The notes below the pieces were generated by a model. That model had not been told where the DNA came from. It did not search any database and saw nothing but the letters and a program-made list of their open reading frames with translations. Below are positions 61,899 through 64,000 of a stretch of DNA of 64,000 nt, one piece after another. Origin of the DNA: Vulgatibacter sp035565615 (GTDB lineage Bacteria; Myxococcota; Myxococcia; Myxococcales; Vulgatibacteraceae); contig DATMSB010000125.1 of the NCBI GenBank assembly GCA_035565615.1, positions 9,559 through 73,558 of the forward strand, read 5' to 3'. The translations under genes and the position numbers were made by a program. Every line of letters starts with the position of its first letter. Within the stretch, counting starts at the first letter, position 1.

Positions 61899-62921
61899 TC
61901 AGCGAGCGCTCGACCAGAGGCGCTCGGCGCAGGCGTCCACCAGCGCCTCCACGCCCTCGCGGGTCGCGGCCGAGATCAGGAAGACCTCGGGGGGATCCTC
62001 GCGCCGGCGCAGCTCCTTCGCGAACGCATCCGCCCGCGCCCGCGCGTCCGGGAGGTCGCACTTGTTCAGCGCCACGATCTGCGGCCGCCCCGCCAGCTCC
62101 GGGGAGTAGCGGGCGAGCTCGCGGTTGATCGTCGCGAAGTCCTCGGCTGGATCGCGCTCTGGAGCCAGGTCGGGCGCGGAGGCGTCCACCACGTGCACGA
62201 GGATGCGACACCTCTCCACGTGCCGGAGGAACTGGTGCCCGAGGCCGGCCCCCTCGCTCGCCCCCTCGATGAGCCCGGGGATGTCGGCGACCACGAAGCT
62301 CCGATGATCCTTGTATCCGACAACGCCGAGGTTCGGGACGAGGGTGGTGAAGGGATAGTCGGCGATCTTCGGCCTGGCCCGGGAGATCACCGAGATCAGG
62401 GTCGACTTCCCGGCGTTGGGATAGCCGACCAGGCCCACGTCGGCGAGGAGCTTCAGCTCGAGGGTGAGAGTCACCTCCTCCCCCGGCGTCCCCGGCTGGG
62501 CGAAGCGGGGGGCCTGTCGGGTCGAGGTGGCGAAGTTCATGTTGCCGAGACCCCCGCGGCCGCCCCTCGCCGCCACCCACTCCTGCCCCGGCTCCGCCAG
62601 GTCGGCGAGCTGCTCGCCGCTCCCGTGGTCGAAGAAGACCGTGCCCACCGGCACGCGGAGGATCAGGTCCTCGCCGGCCCTCCCGTTGCAGTCCGATCCC
62701 ATCCCGGGCTGGCCGTTCTGCGCCCGGTGGTGCTGCTGATAGCGGTAGTCGAGGAGGGTGGTGAGCTGGGGATCGGCGCGGAAGATCACGCTGCCGCCAT
62801 CTCCTCCGTCGCCGCCGGAGGGGCCGCCCTTGGCGATGAACTTCTCGCGACGGAAGGCGATCGCGCCTCCCCCGCCGTCGCCCGCCTTGACGAAGATGCG
62901 GACCTGGTCGACGAACTTCAT
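61899..62921 (-). CDS. obg: GTPase Obg/CgtA
   Basis: 340 residues, the family length, from ATG 62921. Ribosome-assembly and stress GTPase. The Gly-rich Obg domain (AGDGGGGAIAFRREKF, KGGPSGGDGGDGG) precedes the G domain with P-loop GYPNAGKST and DIPGLIEGA. It follows rpmA after a 137-base gap that holds a hairpin. Confidence 0.97.
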   Translation of the reverse strand: MKFVDQVRIFVKAGDGGGGAIAFRREKFIAKGGPSGGDGGDGGSVIFRADPQLTTLLDYRYQQHHRAQNGQPGMGSDCNGRAGEDLILRVPVGTVFFDHGSGEQLADLAEPGQEWVAARGGRGGLGNMNFATSTRQAPRFAQPGTPGEEVTLTLELKLLADVGLVGYPNAGKSTLISVISRARPKIADYPFTTLVPNLGVVGYKDHRSFVVADIPGLIEGASEGAGLGHQFLRHVERCRILVHVVDASAPDLAPERDPAEDFATINRELARYSPELAGRPQIVALNKCDLPDARARADAFAKELRRREDPPEVFLISAATREGVEALVDACAERLWSSAR

Positions 62922-62999
62922 GCCTGCCACGCCTTTCGCCACGCGGTCGGTCCCCACGCCTCCCGCGGCGGGGCGCGTGGCCTGTCGTATAAACACGAA

Positions 63000-63030
63000 G
63001 ACCGCGGCGGCATGTCCATGCCCCGCGGTC
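63000..63030 (-). terminator. Hairpin between rpmA and obg
   Basis: Imperfect 13-base stem with one bulge (GACCGCGG…/…CGCGGTC) and 4-base loop, followed on the minus strand by TTCGTGTTTAT. It may attenuate transcription so that the two ribosomal proteins exceed Obg. Confidence 0.5.
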
Positions 63031-63058
63031 CGCGTGGAGAAGCGCCTGGACCGATCGG

Positions 63059-63316
63059 TCAGGCCTGGGGGATGACCGAGACGCGCTTGCGATCCTTGCC
63101 GAAGCGCTCGAAGGTCACCACGCCCGGCACGGTCGCGTAGATGGTGTAGTCGCGGCCCATGCCGACGCCGGTCCCCGGATGGATCTTGGTGCCGAGCTGT
63201 CGGACGATGATGTTGCCGGGGATCACCGCCTGCCCGCCGTAGCGCTTCACGCCCCGGCGCTGGCCACGGGAGTCGCGGCCGTTGCGAGACGATCCCTGGC
63301 CCTTCTTGTGTGCCAT
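63059..63316 (-). CDS. rpmA: 50S ribosomal protein L27
   Basis: 85 residues. The N-terminus starts MAHKKGQGSSRNGRDSRGQR, in which there is no Firmicute-type leader before AHKKGQGS. The rest (GNIIVRQLGTKIHPGTGV) is standard. Start ATG 63316, 27 bases after rplU. Confidence 0.98.
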   Translation of the reverse strand: MAHKKGQGSSRNGRDSRGQRRGVKRYGGQAVIPGNIIVRQLGTKIHPGTGVGMGRDYTIYATVPGVVTFERFGKDRKRVSVIPQA

Positions 63317-63342
63317 TGCCTGCTCCTGCTCTCTCGGGCCGA

Positions 63343-63651
63343 TCAGCCCGTGATCTGGGTGATCTTGACGGCGGTGAAGGCCTGGCGATGCCCGCGGATT
63401 CGCTTCCAGCCCTCCTTCTTCTTCCGGAAGGAGAAGACCTTCTTGCCGCGGCCCTGCTCGAGGATGCTGCCGACGACCTTGGCCCCCTCGACGATCGGCA
63501 TCCCGATCTTGGGGGAGTCGGTGCCACCGAGCATCAGCACCTCGGCGAACTCCACCTGGTCGCCGGACTCGCCGGAGAGCTTCTCCACGCGGAGGGTGTC
63601 CCCCTCCTGGACCCGGTACTGCTTGCCGCCCGTCTTGATCACGGCGTACAT
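63343..63651 (-). CDS. rplU: 50S ribosomal protein L21
   Basis: 102 residues with the family's MYAVIKTGGKQYRVQEGD opening and the C-terminal RGHRQAFTAVKITQI. GAGGT lies before ATG 63651. It leads rplU-rpmA-obg, the usual order. Confidence 0.98.
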   Translation of the reverse strand: MYAVIKTGGKQYRVQEGDTLRVEKLSGESGDQVEFAEVLMLGGTDSPKIGMPIVEGAKVVGSILEQGRGKKVFSFRKKKEGWKRIRGHRQAFTAVKITQITG

Positions 63652-63742
63652 CGAAGACCTCGATCGTTCGCTCGAGCCACTGCCTCGGCTCGGAAGTCAC
63701 CGGTCGGCCCCGACGACTGGTGGGCCGCCCGCGAAAGCGGCT

Positions 63743-63772
63743 GATCTAGGGGATCGCCCCCACACTTGTCAA
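63743..63772 (-). promoter_or_regulatory. Promoter of rplU-rpmA-obg
   Basis: Perfect -35 TTGACA (63772-63767), 18-base spacer, -10 TAGATC (63748-63743) on the minus strand, roughly 90 bases before rplU. A ribosomal-protein promoter with this near-ideal -35 fits expectations. Confidence 0.65.
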
Positions 63773-63843
63773 GCATCGTTCGGTGGCCGTTTCGACGCCT
63801 GCCGCCGGGGCGCGGCAGCCGCCCTTCCCTGCTCTCCAAACCT

Positions 63844-63878
63844 GCGAGGGGGCCGACCTCAGGCGTCGGCCTCCTCGC
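63844..63878. other. 14-bp hairpin in the intergenic region
   Basis: GCGAGGGGGCCGAC (63844-63857) pairs with 63865-63878 with one mismatch around a 7-base loop. With the hairpin at 63902-63926 it lies after the stop of the partial gene at the edge, so it may end that transcript; no T run is present. Confidence 0.35.
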
Positions 63879-63901
63879 GAGAGGGTTCGGGGATCGATCG
63901 A

Positions 63902-63926
63902 GGGTCGCCATCTTTGGCGGCGACCC
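63902..63926 (-). terminator. Hairpin after the edge gene
   Basis: Eight-base perfect stem GGGTCGCC (63902-63909 with 63919-63926) and 9-base loop, 7 bases past the TAG of the partial gene on the minus strand. Confidence 0.4.
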
Positions 63927-63932
63927 GTGTCG

Positions 63933-64000
63933 CTACCGCCGGCGGCGGATCAGCGCGGCCGCGCCCAGGGCGAAGCCCAGAGCCAGCAGCCCCGCGTCAC
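63933..64000 (-). CDS. C-terminal end of a Myxo-CTERM-like sorted protein (partial)
   Basis: Only the last 21 codons are in the window. They read a hydrophobic helix LLALGFALGAAALI followed by four arginines and the stop, the standard tail of Myxo-CTERM/PEP-CTERM-type sorting signals. The body of the protein, including the expected Cys before the helix, lies outside. The call depends on this short tail only. Confidence 0.55.
   Translation of the reverse strand, partial: DAGLLALGFALGAAALIRRRR

Overview
The window is very GC-rich chromosomal DNA with strong G/C third-position bias, tightly packed genes and many one- to four-base stop/start overlaps. It looks like a member of the Myxococcota (former Deltaproteobacteria). 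Pointers are a Myxo-CTERM-like protein tail at the right edge, a zinc-finger/GYF/TPR protein at the left edge, an NtrC-type sigma-54 regulator, LpxI and LolA (so a Gram-negative envelope), a ceramidase-like protein, and giant Ig-like lipoproteins. The genus cannot be fixed from sequence alone. No rRNA, tRNA, CRISPR array, IS element or prophage was seen; most of the window is housekeeping chromosome.

Layout. 1-5 kb: a truncated zinc-finger/TPR membrane protein, then a polysaccharide-deacetylase-like protein, a lysophospholipid acyltransferase and an NAD-dependent epimerase. 5-8.6 kb: Hsp33, a leucine-dehydrogenase-family enzyme with a clear promoter and terminator, and a phosphoribosyltransferase carrying a long histone-H1-like lysine/alanine tail. 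8.6-12.4 kb: a GAF histidine kinase, an NtrC-family regulator, a 630-base gap with a sigma-54 promoter and strong terminator that look like a small RNA gene, and a stand-alone receiver. 12.6-20.7 kb: nuoE-F-J-K-L-M-N (complex I without A-D and G-I). 20.8-23.1 kb: ceramidase-like protein and LpxI. 23.3-29.2 kb: carB-carA-purF. 29.2-39.7 kb: a 2,707-residue surface lipoprotein with Ig-like, nidogen-like and lamin-tail-like modules, followed by a degenerate partial copy of itself. 40-43.2 kb: purS-purQ-purL. 43.4-44.7 kb: a CNNM/HlyC-type CBS protein. 44.7-51.7 kb: a glycogen/alpha-glucan operon (glgC, small membrane protein, GH57, FHA-GGDEF, galT, glgA). 51.9-55.9 kb: CBS protein, DUF523, UvrD/PcrA helicase, Cys-rich lipoprotein. 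56-61 kb: RNase J, YajQ, RimO, CysQ-like phosphatase, small CxxC protein. 61-64 kb: LolA, Obg, L27, L21 and the tail of a Myxo-CTERM-like protein.

How the genes fit together. PurF, PurS/Q/L and CarA/B supply early purine and carbamoyl-phosphate synthesis. The nuo genes give part of respiratory complex I. The glgC-GH57-glgA operon handles alpha-glucan storage, with a diguanylate-cyclase-type protein embedded in it, and a YajQ (a family reported to bind c-di-GMP) lies 10 kb away. L21-L27-Obg form the usual ribosome-assembly cluster.

The most unusual items are the candidate sigma-54-dependent small RNA (11624-11767), the phosphoribosyltransferase with seventeen 9-residue H1-like repeats (7372-8568), and the giant modular lipoprotein with its decayed downstream copy (29238-39724).
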